From positions 372,001 through 436,000 of the forward strand of contig JAGYIE010000002.1 of assembly GCA_018402765.1 (NCBI GenBank): DNA of 64,000 nucleotides, given 5' to 3'. The notes beneath the pieces were generated by a model, which did no database searches, had not been told where the DNA came from, and saw nothing but the letters and a program-made list of their open reading frames with translations. This DNA comes from Vicingaceae bacterium (GTDB taxonomy: Bacteria > Bacteroidota > Bacteroidia > Flavobacteriales_E > Vicingaceae). This document shows, piece by piece, positions 48,601 through 55,362 of the stretch; within the stretch, counting starts at the first letter, position 1; the number at the start of each line of letters is the position of its first letter. The position numbers and the translations under genes were made by a program.

Positions 48601-51600
48601 TCCAGAATAGTATAATCTACTGTTGACTGTCATCAAAGCAGAACGTTGACCATTAGATACGGTACCGTATTCGAAAATAGATCCATTAGAGGTCTGCGTA
48701 GTTTTCACCCAAGCTTCTAGTGTTCTTGAGTTATTACCGGCGGGAAAGCCTGCATCGGAGCCTGAAATAAAATCATTCGACCCGTCCAAAAATACCGAGC
48801 CATTATTATCAAAACCTGCTCCATAAATTTTTGCAGAATCTCCTTCACAAATAATTTGATTAGAGCTCTTGAATATTTGATTAATGATACTTATTTCTAT
48901 ACTATCACTTGCAGTGCATCCATTTGCATCTGTAACTGTAACGGAATACGATCCTGAAGTGGTAATTGACGTTGTTTGTGTTGTTGCGCTATTGCTCCAT
49001 AAGTAACTAGAAAAACCTGCACCGGCATCAACCAATACAGTATCTGCCCCGCAAGAGAAAACAGTGTCTTGAGCAAATGCAAAAGAAATAGGTGCAGGTG
49101 CGGTTATCGTTGCACTTGCTGTTGTTGTACATCCATTCGCATCAGTAACCGTTACCGTATATGTTCCTGAAGATAATCCTGTAATGCTAGCTGTTGTTGC
49201 TGAATTACTCCAAACAAAGGAATATGGAGATGTGCCACCAGTTGCGCTTACTGTTGCTGATCCATCAGTTCCGCCGTTACATGTTATGTTTGTATTGCTT
49301 GAAGTTGCTGATAATGCCGTAGGCTCTGTTACGGTTGCACTTGCTGTTGTTGTACATCCATTCGCATCAGTAACCGTTACCGTATATGTTCCTGAAGATA
49401 ATCCTGTAATGCTAGCTGTTGTTGCTGAATTACTCCAAACAAAGGAATATGGGGATGTGCTACCAGTTGCGCTTACTGTTGCTGATCCATCAGTTCCACC
49501 ATTGCAACTTATTGCTGAAGAAACTGTAACTGATGCTACTACGGCCGTCGGTTCTGTAATGGATATACTTGACGTATTGGTACATGAATTCGCATCAGTA
49601 ACTGTAACAGTGTACGTTCCTGCGGTTAACCCTATCAAATTTGCTGAAGTGTCGGTGTTGTTCCATAGGTAAGTATAAGGCGCTGTTCCGCCTGAGGCTG
49701 TTAGTGATATCGCTCCATCCGAATCCCCATTGCATTCTAATGCAGTAGAAGAGGCATTCGAATTGCCAACCAAAATGTACAGCTTTCGCGTAGTGTATGT
49801 ATTGGCGTTTTGCTGAAACGTCCAATCAGGATGTGTTCCCGAATTGTTCCCTATTCCTAAGTCTCCTGTGGCATTTCGTGGAAAATTATTGTAAGCAAAT
49901 AATGTTTGACTAGCACCATAATTATGTACTTGGAAAGAGCCATAACAATTTGATGCACCAGCATAGCTATCATCAAAGTCATAAACGGAACTGCTTCCTC
50001 CTAATCCTGAATTCGCAGTTGTATTATAACATTGCGACCACATTTCTAAATTACCTGTAGCAATATTGTTCCCTGTTGTAATGCCAGACTTATTGGTGTA
50101 GACATTCATATTGCTCACAACCCTATCCCAAATAACATTATTGGTTTGACCCCTAGGCAATCCCAAAGATTTAAGATTTCCACTTGCGAAATCATCCATG
50201 GATACCCATATCCAATCATTATCTAACTGCATATAATAGGCTACCCGAGTGTGATTGGTATTTAATGTATTCGCATTATCAATTGCATAATTGATCGCAT
50301 TATTTGCATAGTGCGCATTTACCGGGATATCGAGTTCATATACTATTCCAAAACTAGCAGCCTCCGCCACTTTTGATACTATTGCAGATGGAGCAGCCGT
50401 AAGCCCTGCAGGAACAGCAGGAGCAAATGAAACCACTATGGGTGATGAGATATTCACCACTACATTATCAGTAGCAGTGCATCCATTTGCATCTGTTACT
50501 GTTACCGTGTATGTTCCTGAAGTGCTAACCGAAGTAGTTTGTGTAGTTGCACTATTAGACCACGCATAACTAGCCCAACCTGGACCTGCATCTGCAGTTA
50601 CAGAACTAGCTCCGCAAGAGGAAATGGTATCTTGAGGAAAGGCAAAAGATGGACTGCTCGAATTAACAACTACCGAATCTACACAAGAGCCTATCCCATC
50701 TGATATTGTTACATAATATGTAGATGAAGAAGACGGGTTTGACGAAATTGAAGGAGTAGAAGCACCGGTACTCCACAGGTATGAATAATTTTGAATCTGA
50801 GATGGCTGCTGAGCAAACAATGCTCCATTCGTATTATATGCAGAATTTGTTACCGAGTTTGTCCCTAAGGATCCACTTCCTTCATTAAATGAAAAACTAC
50901 CAACTAAACCTGAAGCTGTTTTAATGGTTTTGTTCATATTTATAGCAATCTCACTGGCAGTTCTTGCTGTAGTCCAGACTCTAATTTCGTCTAAAGACCC
51001 GTCCATAAAGCCAGGAGTGTTCAGAACACCATCTTGTCGATATGCTCCAATCAAAAATTCATTAGGAATCAATACATTTCCAACATTACCCGTTGCTTCT
51101 AAAGCACCATCCAAATAAAGCTTAGTGCTAGTAGAACCGTCTTTTACTACGGCTACGTGGTGCCATTGACCGTCGTTTACATTGGTTGTGCTTGTAACTT
51201 CTCTAAAAACACTTGGCGAACCTGGTGTGTGAATTAAGAAATTCAGCTTGTTTTGGTATATCCTAAACTGCATATTATTAACCCCAGCAAGAGTATTTGG
51301 GTTTCCTCCAGCTGAACTGCTGAGGATGTTTGGATATTTCCCATTAGCGATGGTTCCATCAGTTGTTTTTACCCAAGCTTCAATTGTAATTACAGATTGA
51401 TTTCCTCCATGAAGATTTGTAGGAATTTGTATATGATTATTTATTCCGTCAAAGTCGAGTGACGTTCCAGACTCTTTGGTTACTAAAGAAATAGAATTGC
51501 TGTTACAAATAGTAGTATCTGAATTAATAATTGATGCAGCAATCACGCTTGCAACCACATTATCAGTTGCAGAACAACCATTTGCATCAGTTACAGTTAC

Positions 51601-54600
51601 TGTATAAGTTCCTGAAGTAGTAATTGAAGTTGTTTGTGTAGTTGCACTATTAGACCACGCATAACTTGCCCAACCTGCTCCTGCGTCTGCAGTAACCGAA
51701 CTAGCTCCACAAGAAAGAATAGTATCTTGTGCAAAAGAAAAAGATGGATTGCTCACCGTTACCGTAACTGAGTCAACCGAAGAGCCGTTAGCATTACTTA
51801 CTGTTACATAGTAAGTAGTTGTTGCTGATGGGCTAACTTGTATTGATTGGGTAGTATCCCCCGTAGACCAATTGTAGCTGTAGTTTGCGGTTCTAGGCAA
51901 ATTGGGCTTTACAGCTGATCGCACCCAAATTTGATGCACCGTACTGCGGCTAAAATTACCCGGGTAATCATCTATTTCCCACCTACTACCTTGGCCTTTT
52001 ACACCCCAGTGATAAGCACCGTTAAGAAAAAAAGGGAAATTCGTCATTGCTCCATCGCCTTCATTTGTATAGTAACTGGCAGAGGATGCCGGCAAATTAG
52101 CCGTATGTCCAGATAACAATGTGTATTCAGCGCTATTGTTTAACCCAGAAATCGATCCGGTTCCGGTTTTAAAATAACTGAGCATGCTGCTCGAATTAGA
52201 TTTAAAGTGCATTACCCTGCTGTGGCCAGAGGTAATGCCATAAAACCTAACCTCTTCAGGATTTAATTTGGTGAACAATGCATTTCCAATATGCCCCCAA
52301 CTTGTAGGACTAGAAGATTCGTCACCTCCTAAAACTTCTGAGTTAAGAAGGGGCGTTTTATCCGTAAGAATATTCAAAGCAGGATTTGTTCCACCTAAAT
52401 GCACATAATTTAATGCCATTACCCAACCGCCTCCATCTTCATCAGAATCTACCTGAATCTTAAAGGTATCTGTACTGTTCGCATACCAGTATACCCCAGA
52501 AGGAATGTTGTAAACCTCATTTAAATTTGTAAATGGGTTTGTGCTTGTATAACCCAAGTTTGAAGCATTGGACCCTAACGTTACTGAAGATCCTGAACAG
52601 ATAGTGGTATCAGGAATGGTTATGGAAGCAGAAGGCGCTGTATTTGGATCTACATACTTTAAAATAATCCGTCCAAAACCGCCGTCTCCGCCCATCGTTC
52701 TTTGATTGACTTCATTAGCTGTTCCTCCCGAGCAAGCGGCACCAGCGCCACCACCACCGCCAAATCCATCTATACCGTCAAACCCTTTCGTAAATCCCGT
52801 AATAGAGCTCACGCCGTCCTCGCCTAGTCGATAATTGGCGCCGGCGCCTCCTCCACCTTGGCCGCCAGTTGCGCCAAGGGTTGGGATTCCATTGGTCACG
52901 TTAATGCCAGTTCCTCCTGCTCCACCTCCACCGTAAGTAACTGCTCCGCAAGAGAAATTTGATGTAGTTCCGTTATTTCCATTATTACCAATAGCTGCAG
53001 AAGTAGCGGTTAATGCACATGCATTTAGGCCCGCACCTCCTGTGCCACCTGCATAACCAACTCCACCAAAGCCACCAGTTCCACCAGCTCCGCCGAATGA
53101 ATTAGCCAATGTTCCGCCCATTTCACCACCATTGGCTTTTACTAGTTGGTTGCCATTGCTTATAATAACAGAATAATCACCAGAGATTGTTGGATAATAT
53201 CCACCCCAGGCATATCCTCTTCCACCTTTACCTGGTATAACTTGTAGCGAGCTTATGTTAGCTGTATTCAACACGCCTGTGCGAATTTCACCACCGCCGC
53301 CGCCACCGCCGCCGTCTGCCATGCCACCTGCACCGCCGCCAACAACAAAGTATTCTACTTGACTCACCCCATTTGGTACGTCAAACTGTGTACACATGAT
53401 AGCGAAGTTGTCAATACCCCAAGATTCATCGGTATTTACTTGATTAAGTGTTGAAGATATTTTTAGGGTTAAGTCATTTAACCCTGATGGTACATCTATA
53501 TACACCCGAATAATTTGATCATACCAATTCGCATTTGAGGGAGCACCAGTGTATGGAATATTTACTGCTGCATTATTAATTGCCCAAAGAGAATAATTAT
53601 ACCCGTTTAACGAACCATTTTGTATAAACCCGGTATTGTTTCCATTAATTGCAAAATCTACTAATAGCGTAGAACCATTACCAACATAAATTTGCATTTT
53701 TTCATTATCCCAAGAATCTAGGCGATAAAAGTCAAACGCTATTCGCTGCGATTTTTTATTTAGCTGAAATGTTTTTTGTATATAATCTCCAACGGCAAAA
53801 CGACCAAGAAAAAAGTTACCCCCTAATAGTGGCCCTCCATTGTAGCGAGCTGCAGGTGTAGTTGTTCCATTTTGTGTCCAACCATCAGCGCCTGATTCAA
53901 ATTTTTCTGTAACAGAGTAATATTCATACACCCTTATTGAATCTGCATTTTCTGCGCAAGTGGCATAGCTTTGAAAACAATTTGTTGGAGTAGGTGAAAC
54001 TGTAAAAAATGCAGGGGCACTATTTAAAGGGCTTTTAAATACATTTACTTTAAATGATCTATCTCCTAAGCTTGGTGAACCGCTAGTGTTTTTATAATAA
54101 ATTGCATCTATTAGTGCTTCAGCCTCTGAATTTGATATTGTTCCGTTTGATGATTTTTTTATCACAAACAAAGTGTTACCTGCAAGCGAAGAAACAGTTA
54201 AGCTGTAAGTTACACCTCCAAAAGTGAATGTTTGCGAAGATGGAGATGATAAGTTTATTGAAGTAGCTGGTGATGTGTTTGAAATTTCTATTTTTTCATT
54301 TGCCCCATCTAATATATTAGATGTACTATATTCAATTAGAAGTTCTTCTATATCTCCAACAACATTTGTTGCCCCAGTTGTAAATGAGTTGGGGCTTGAA
54401 TTAGCAAAGCTAACAGAATGATCAAGCCCATTTCCCGCCGTTGAATTAAGGTCAATTTCAGGCGCACTTACAGCTTGTGCGGAAGAAAAAGTTGGACCAA
54501 CAGAAAAGTCTAAATAAAAATAGGATAAGTTTCCATCATCTGACCCTACCTTAACAGTAAAACTAGAGAGTTGGTTGTACGTAACTCTAACCCTTGTTTC

Positions 54601-55224
54601 ATCAGCGTAATCATTATTATTATTATTTCCATTATTGGATTGAAATAAGGTTAAATTAGATGAAGGATTATAGCTAGGTACGATTCGGGTTGGGTTACCC
54701 AATTCATAAGTCAAAAATCCACCAAATTCATTATACTGTTTAGATCCACTATACCCATCTATATCATATGAGTTGATCTTAATATTTTGAAGTGTTACTT
54801 TGGTTCCAGTTTTTGTAGAATTATTATACGTCCCGGATAAAATAAATTGGAATTTAAATTTAGCATATGCATCAGCGCCTGTGCTAAAATTAAATCTAGG
54901 TGCGAATTGCTCAGAAGGAATATTAGTGCTACCTCCTGCATAATCATAGTTTGAAAATGAACTTACTCTATATAATTCTTCTGTGTACACAATAGCATCA
55001 AAAGACTGACACCCTATTGTCAGTACATTTTCATAAACTACAATATCGTTTGCTGATCTACCATCACCAACTTTATTGGAGACAGTGACACCAGAACCGC
55101 CAAATTTAATTTGTTGAAATGAAGAGTTATAGATCAAACCTGCGGGTTGAGGACATTGGGCAATCGAATAATTTGTTAGCAACAATAACAAAATGGACAT
55201 AAATCGAGTAAACAAATGCTTCAT
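39670..55224 (-). CDS. Giant T9SS type B surface protein (5,184 residues) with Gly-rich, fibrinogen-like, LamG and SprB-type domains
   Basis: N to C: signal peptide (1-23, ending S-I-A-Q); an unrecognised N-terminal region (about 24-420); a jelly-roll-like domain (about 440-608; F-E-S-G-A-D-G-W, W-G-I-D-N-F-A-I-M-C); a glycine-rich domain (about 618-851); a fibrinogen-like domain (about 908-1108); LamG 1 (about 1250-1478); a ~225-residue unrecognised insert (about 1598-1823); LamG 2 (about 2130-2342); about 18 SprB-type repeats in the main array (about 2465-3822; three more precede LamG 2); seven 80-residue repeats, the first split by LamG 3; three HYR-like and several PKD-like domains; and a type B C-terminal domain (AFTPNGDGANDTWEI). 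Cell-surface adhesin or gliding filament by inference. It heads operon 2 and is paralogous to giant 1 in its C-terminal half, but has no FG-GAP modules. Confidence 0.9.
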   Translation of the reverse strand: MKHLFTRFMSILLLLLTNYSIAQCPQPAGLIYNSSFQQIKFGGSGVTVSNKVGDGRSANDIVVYENVLTIGCQSFDAIVYTEELYRVSSFSNYDYAGGSTNIPSEQFAPRFNFSTGADAYAKFKFQFILSGTYNNSTKTGTKVTLQNIKINSYDIDGYSGSKQYNEFGGFLTYELGNPTRIVPSYNPSSNLTLFQSNNGNNNNNDYADETRVRVTYNQLSSFTVKVGSDDGNLSYFYLDFSVGPTFSSAQAVSAPEIDLNSTAGNGLDHSVSFANSSPNSFTTGATNVVGDIEELLIEYSTSNILDGANEKIEISNTSPATSINLSSPSSQTFTFGGVTYSLTVSSLAGNTLFVIKKSSNGTISNSEAEALIDAIYYKNTSGSPSLGDRSFKVNVFKSPLNSAPAFFTVSPTPTNCFQSYATCAENADSIRVYEYYSVTEKFESGADGWTQNGTTTPAARYNGGPLLGGNFFLGRFAVGDYIQKTFQLNKKSQRIAFDFYRLDSWDNEKMQIYVGNGSTLLVDFAINGNNTGFIQNGSLNGYNYSLWAINNAAVNIPYTGAPSNANWYDQIIRVYIDVPSGLNDLTLKISSTLNQVNTDESWGIDNFAIMCTQFDVPNGVSQVEYFVVGGGAGGMADGGGGGGGGEIRTGVLNTANISSLQVIPGKGGRGYAWGGYYPTISGDYSVIISNGNQLVKANGGEMGGTLANSFGGAGGTGGFGGVGYAGGTGGAGLNACALTATSAAIGNNGNNGTTSNFSCGAVTYGGGGAGGTGINVTNGIPTLGATGGQGGGGAGANYRLGEDGVSSITGFTKGFDGIDGFGGGGGAGAACSGGTANEVNQRTMGGDGGFGRIILKYVDPNTAPSASITIPDTTICSGSSVTLGSNASNLGYTSTNPFTNLNEVYNIPSGVYWYANSTDTFKIQVDSDEDGGGWVMALNYVHLGGTNPALNILTDKTPLLNSEVLGGDESSSPTSWGHIGNALFTKLNPEEVRFYGITSGHSRVMHFKSNSSSMLSYFKTGTGSISGLNNSAEYTLLSGHTANLPASSASYYTNEGDGAMTNFPFFLNGAYHWGVKGQGSRWEIDDYPGNFSRSTVHQIWVRSAVKPNLPRTANYSYNWSTGDTTQSIQVSPSATTTYYVTVSNANGSSVDSVTVTVSNPSFSFAQDTILSCGASSVTADAGAGWASYAWSNSATTQTTSITTSGTYTVTVTDANGCSATDNVVASVIAASIINSDTTICNSNSISLVTKESGTSLDFDGINNHIQIPTNLHGGNQSVITIEAWVKTTDGTIANGKYPNILSSSAGGNPNTLAGVNNMQFRIYQNKLNFLIHTPGSPSVFREVTSTTNVNDGQWHHVAVVKDGSTSTKLYLDGALEATGNVGNVLIPNEFLIGAYRQDGVLNTPGFMDGSLDEIRVWTTARTASEIAINMNKTIKTASGLVGSFSFNEGSGSLGTNSVTNSAYNTNGALFAQQPSQIQNYSYLWSTGASTPSISSNPSSSSTYYVTISDGIGSCVDSVVVNSSSPSFAFPQDTISSCGASSVTADAGPGWASYAWSNSATTQTTSVSTSGTYTVTVTDANGCTATDNVVVNISSPIVVSFAPAVPAGLTAAPSAIVSKVAEAASFGIVYELDIPVNAHYANNAINYAIDNANTLNTNHTRVAYYMQLDNDWIWVSMDDFASGNLKSLGLPRGQTNNVIWDRVVSNMNVYTNKSGITTGNNIATGNLEMWSQCYNTTANSGLGGSSSVYDFDDSYAGASNCYGSFQVHNYGASQTLFAYNNFPRNATGDLGIGNNSGTHPDWTFQQNANTYTTRKLYILVGNSNASSTALECNGDSDGAISLTASGGTAPYTYLWNNTDTSANLIGLTAGTYTVTVTDANSCTNTSSISITEPTAVVASVTVSSAISCNGGTDGSATVSATGSTSPYSFVWSNSATTASITGLSSGTYTVTVTDANGCTTTASATVTEPTALSATSSNTNITCNGGTDGSATVSATGGTSPYSFVWSNSATTASITGLSSGTYTVTVTDANGCTTTASATITAPAPISFAFAQDTVFSCGADTVLVDAGAGFSSYLWSNSATTQTTSITTSGSYSVTVTDANGCTASDSIEISIINQIFKSSNQIICEGDSAKIYGAGFDNNGSVFLDGSNDFISGSDAGFPAGNNSRTLEAWVKTTQTSNGSIFEYGTVSNGQRSALMTVNSRLYYSGQNNDLSTSVQLNDNKWHHVAASFDGSQLKLYVDGIMVASKNTTFNTVLSGYTIGKRGNSNSGFLNGNVGEVRLWNYARSASEIAANRYRSLIGTDSGLVFYAPLNNINGTQVPSLVSSTNDGQANNGVSISLLSPLPQYTYNWSTGDTTSTINVSPTANTTYKVTISDGIGSCVDSIAVTVNSPTFAFAQDTLTACSGTSVLVDAGASWSSYAWSNSATTQTTSVTTSGIYSVTITDNNGCTASDDVVVNITSPVAASTAVNANVSCNGGSDGSATVNATGGTAPYRFNWSTGDTTGVISGVKARTHFVTITDANSCTVVSSVVITEPSVLTANSQVDSTVTCNGLSDAGITVNVLGGTLPYTYLWSTSATTVSITGVSAGVYTVTVTDATNACAVSDSVIITEPTVLSASTVVSSIVSCNGLSDGSATASGSGGTAPYTFLWSNASTTATANGLAAGTYTVTVTDVNSCTNTSSISVAEPAVLVASAAVSSSIDCSGDFDGQVTASATGGTSPYIYSWNTGETDAQETGLGAGTYYVTITDSNGCTDSASVTLTEPSALVASTVVNSAVSCNGGSDGSATVSGSGGTLPYTFLWSNASITATASGLAAGTYTVTVTDANSCTTTASTTITEPTVLTASLVVNSNVSCNGGSDGSATASGSGGTAPYAYLWSNSATTANITGVIAGTYTVTVTDANSCTNTSNISIVEPTVLVASAAVSSSIDCWGDFDGQVTASATGGTSPYIYSWNTGQTVAQETGLGAGTYFVTITDSNGCTDSASVTLTEPTVLVASAAVSSSIDCWGDIDGQATASAIGGTSPYFYSWSTGQTVAQETGLGAGTYYVTITDSNGCTDSASVTLTEPSALVASTVVNTAVSCNGGSDGSATASAIGGVLPYTFLWSNASTTASASGLAAGTYTVTVTDANSCTNTSSVIIIEPSVLTASTAVNSTVSCNGLSDGSATASGAGGTAPYTYLWSTSATTANITGVVAGTYTVTVTDANSCTNTSSVIITEPIVLSASTVVNSTVSCNGLSDGSATASGSGGTSPYTFLWSNASITATANGLAAGTYTVTVTDANGCTTTSSATVTEPAVLAASALNTPVSCNGGNDGSATATANGGTAPYTFLWSNASTTATANGLSAGTYTVTVTDVNNCTTTASTAIIEPTALSATSSNTNVSCNGGADGTATVTATGGTTAYTYLWSNAATTASITGLTAGTYTATVTDANGCTTTSSATVTEPSVLTASTAVNSTVSCNGLSDGSATASGSGGTAPYTFLWSNASTTATANGLAAGTYTVTVTDANGCTTTSSTTVTEPTALAATSSNTNVSCNGGADGTATVTATGGTAAYTYLWSNAATTASITGLTAGTYTATVTDANGCTSTSSATVTEPAVLVSSIQVNQNVSIFGTNDGSVTASGSGGTLPYTYAWNTTATTATINNLFSGVYTVTITDGNNCTSISQTTVNEPGSIRLSMRLDSNVTCNGGVNGGAGVSVTGGVKPYTFLWSNSLTDSTITGLSAGAYTVTVTDANGGTAVNDTTVTEPAQLSAAASIVNNASCAGVNDGAAQVSVTGGTLPYSIIWSNSATSTAINSLLAGSYSVTITDGNTCTATSVVNILNNDTVPPSMQLFNNVTVYLDSFGSATLSVNDVDSASFDNCGIQSITLSDTLFGCVLPQATYNGVTALNFDGVDDYVSIPNGLTQDSNHTISVWVKSTASNSPFLFGWGGSGVNNYGGLSLFGPRLRYYSGNGTPGVLSVSGNAIVADGSWHHVAITRDGSGSVLIYVDGQLDASGLISKYVNTVSNVSLGSIFANGNYQGHYNGSLDDFNYWSRVLNASEIQELICNNSKGSGLKVSYDFSDGIGSSISTNNGLGTLNGTLVNMDINTSWVSFGTAVVTNCTAQNATTITIVDASGNRDSANVSVTVVDSIKPIISTQPLTVYLDANGQATITATDLDNGTSDNCQVASIAIDSSNFDCSEVGPNTVVFTAIDVNGNTSITTETVTVVDSIKPIIATQPLTVYLDANGQATITATDLDNGTSDNCQVASIAIDSTTFDHTELGPNNVWFTAVDVNNNADSMIVVVSVLDTTVPVMAVQPLTVYLDVNGQATITAADLDNGTTDNSTVVSISIDSGSFDCSEVGVNTINFKAIDASGNRDSVNVLVTVIDSLKPLISTQPITVYLGINGLATITATDLDNGTADNCQLAAIAIDSTTFDYTELGLNNVWFTAVDVNNNVDSVVVAVTVLDTTRPILATQPRTIYLDANGQATITVADLDNGTTDNGTLFTIAIDSSNFDCSEVGVNTVNFKATDASGNRDSVNVLVIVIDSIKPIIVTQPITVYLGTNGLATITANDLDNGTADNCQIASIGIDSTTFDVTELGPNNVRFTAIDVNNNTDSVIEVVTVLDTIAPMVANCPTNITVSTALNSCDAAVTWIAPTASDNGQLDSLIGSHVIGSTFALGTTTITYIAYDQSMNTDTCRFTITVIDSVAPIIANIPSNIAVSNDTGQCGAVVSWTLPTAADNCQLDSLVSSHNLGTVFTVGTTTVTYIAYDAAMNTDTISFTITVNDTELPTISCIADTTVCDSVFTYALPTTADNCGIASVVRTSGLASGSTFPLGGTVVTHVVTDIHGNVDSCSFTVTRDALPTAATAGSDFNVCLDTVTLSGNSAVIGSGIWTTTTTGVVITDPSNPFTTAVLQRGANQFIWTISNGVCASSSDTVFITFDSEPTIAAAGTDQTLCDERSTTMQANIPQTGTGVWSFIGGTGVPSNVNDARTFVSGLGDGLNTLVWTISNGVCGSSTDTVTLIGADVPLVDAGQDTTIFEDNGYQLSVSTDIPVVDYRWDPVFSLDNAAIQSPFARPTETTTYTVKVTTDLGCEAQADVTLTVIKDLVIPSAFTPNGDGANDTWEIKNLDQYERHSVVVYDGYGSEVLRTTSYENWDGKYNGNMLSVGSYYYVIELKLGSNNTYKSGAISILR
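39673..39945 (-). other. Type B T9SS C-terminal sorting domain of giant protein 2
   Basis: Last ~90 residues: IPSAFTPNGDGANDTWEI, V-V-Y-D-G-Y-G-S-E-V, W-D-G-K and SVGSYYYVI, ending GAISILR. Same class as in giant 1 but diverged, which fits each giant having its own PorP/SprF partner. Confidence 0.9.
40169..41739 (-). repeat. 1.57-kb tract shared almost base for base with giant 1 (5571-7141)
   Basis: Partner of the tract at 5571-7141, offset 34,598 bases. It encodes the last 80-residue repeat, the three HYR-like domains and two PKD-like domains. The match ends abruptly just after 41739, inside an 80-residue repeat, and just before 40169. Confidence 0.9.
41385..43740 (-). repeat. Seven 80-residue Ig/HYR-like repeats in giant 2, first one split by a LamG domain
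   Basis: Same unit as in giant 1 (T-V-Y-L-D-x-N-G, D-L-D-N-G-T, F-D-C-S-E-V-G). Copies here are more varied than in giant 1, with alternate endings D-V-N-N-N-x-D-S and D-A-S-G-N-R-D-S. DNA at about 42,480-42,830 again closely resembles copies in giant 1. Confidence 0.85.
42905..43565 (-). other. LamG domain 3 of giant 2, inserted inside an 80-residue repeat
   Basis: The host repeat runs T-V-Y-L-D-S-F-G-S-A-T-L to L-F-G-C, is interrupted by a LamG domain (ALNFDGVDDYVSIPNG, W-H-H-V-A-I-T-R-D, LIYVDGQLD, L-D-D-F-N-Y-W-S-R), and resumes with VDASGNRDSANV and V-V-D-S-I-K. The whole remains in one frame. Confidence 0.85.
43760..47850 (-). repeat. About 18 SprB-type repeats in giant 2
   Basis: Units of about 75 residues: S-C-N-G-G/L-S-D-G-S-A-T-A, G-G-T-x-P-Y-T-F-L-W-S-N, A-G-T-Y-T-V-T-V-T-D-A-N, ending EPT/A. 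Several carry a variant start (S-I-D-C-W-G-D-F-D-G-Q). This array is more diverse than that of giant 1. Its C-terminal three units resemble the same units in giant 1. Confidence 0.87.
48200..48835 (-). other. LamG domain 2 of giant 2, nested in a PKD-like unit
   Basis: SVFLDGSNDFISG, T-L-E-A-W-V-K-T, K-W-H-H-V-A-A-S-F, KLYVDGIMV and V-G-E-V-R-L-W-N-Y-A-R. Flanked by IICEGDSAKIYG before it and YTYNWSTGDTTSTINVSP after it, the same host-unit halves as around the other nested LamG domains. Confidence 0.85.
49755..50430 (-). other. About 225-residue unrecognised domain in giant 2
   Basis: Starts near P-A-V-P-A-G-L and runs to KLYILVGNSN, just before an SprB unit with E-C-N-G-D-S-D-G. It contains aromatic-rich segments such as VAYYMQLDNDWIWVSMDDF and Y-D-F-D-D-S-Y-A-G. 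It looks like a globular, possibly carbohydrate-binding, domain, but I do not recognise the family. Confidence 0.65.
50790..51475 (-). other. LamG domain 1 of giant 2, nested in a PKD-like unit
   Basis: TSLDFDGINNHIQIP, I-T-I-E-A-W-V-K-T, W-H-H-V-A-V-V-K-D, LYLDGALEA and L-D-E-I-R-V-W-T-T-A-R. Preceded by TTICNSNSISLVT and followed by YSYLWSTGASTPSISSNP. Confidence 0.85.
51900..52500 (-). other. Fibrinogen-like domain of giant 2, nested in a PKD-like unit
   Basis: Contains the fibrinogen-type start W-Y-A-N with F-K-I-Q-V-D-S-D-E-D-G-G-G-W-V-M, a central H-I-G-N-A-L-F segment and G-D-G-A-M-T-N-F-P-F. It ends R-W-E-I-D-D-Y with H-Q-I-W-V-R. Host-unit halves TTICSGSSVTLG and YSYNWSTGDTTQSIQVSP flank it, as for the nested LamG domains. 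Confidence 0.7.
52670..53370 (-). other. Glycine-rich domain of giant 2
   Basis: About residues 618-851. Gly-dense sequence with a run of eight Gly near its start and many G-G-A-G-G, G-G-T-G-G and GFGGGGG blocks, ending R-I-I-L-K-Y. This layout occurs in secreted bacterial glycine-rich domains. The DNA is locally GC-rich (GCC and CCG runs near 53,290-53,340) compared with the surrounding AT-rich sequence, because of the Gly codons. Confidence 0.8.
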
Positions 55225-55251
55225 AAGAGTATAAATTATTAAGAACTGAGA

Positions 55252-55272
55252 TAAACAGCTATCAACTGTTTA
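55252..55272 (-). promoter_or_regulatory. Small stem-loop in the giant 2 mRNA leader
   Basis: Perfect 7-bp arms TAAACAG and CTGTTTA around a 7-base loop, 28 bases upstream of the giant 2 start codon. The stem is AT-rich and weak, so it may be chance. Confidence 0.3.
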
Positions 55273-55331
55273 CTAGGGTTTTATTAATATCGGGATAGTT
55301 AAGCTGAAATAAATCTTATGCGTACATAAAA

Positions 55332-55362
55332 CAAAAAATAAAAGATTGATTTATCTTGCAAA
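55332..55362 (-). promoter_or_regulatory. Candidate Bacteroidota promoter of operon 2
   Basis: On the minus strand TTTG (55362-55359) is followed after 18 bases by TATTTTTTG (55340-55332), close to the -33 TTTG and -7 TAnnTTTG pattern of Bacteroidota but with one extra base inside the -7 element. Transcription would start near 55325, giving a leader of about 100 bases. Confidence 0.45.

Noticed and set aside
52670-53370. GC-rich patch as a sign of horizontal transfer
   Set aside because: The composition is explained by glycine codons (GGN) in a Gly-rich domain, and the flanking sequence is normal.
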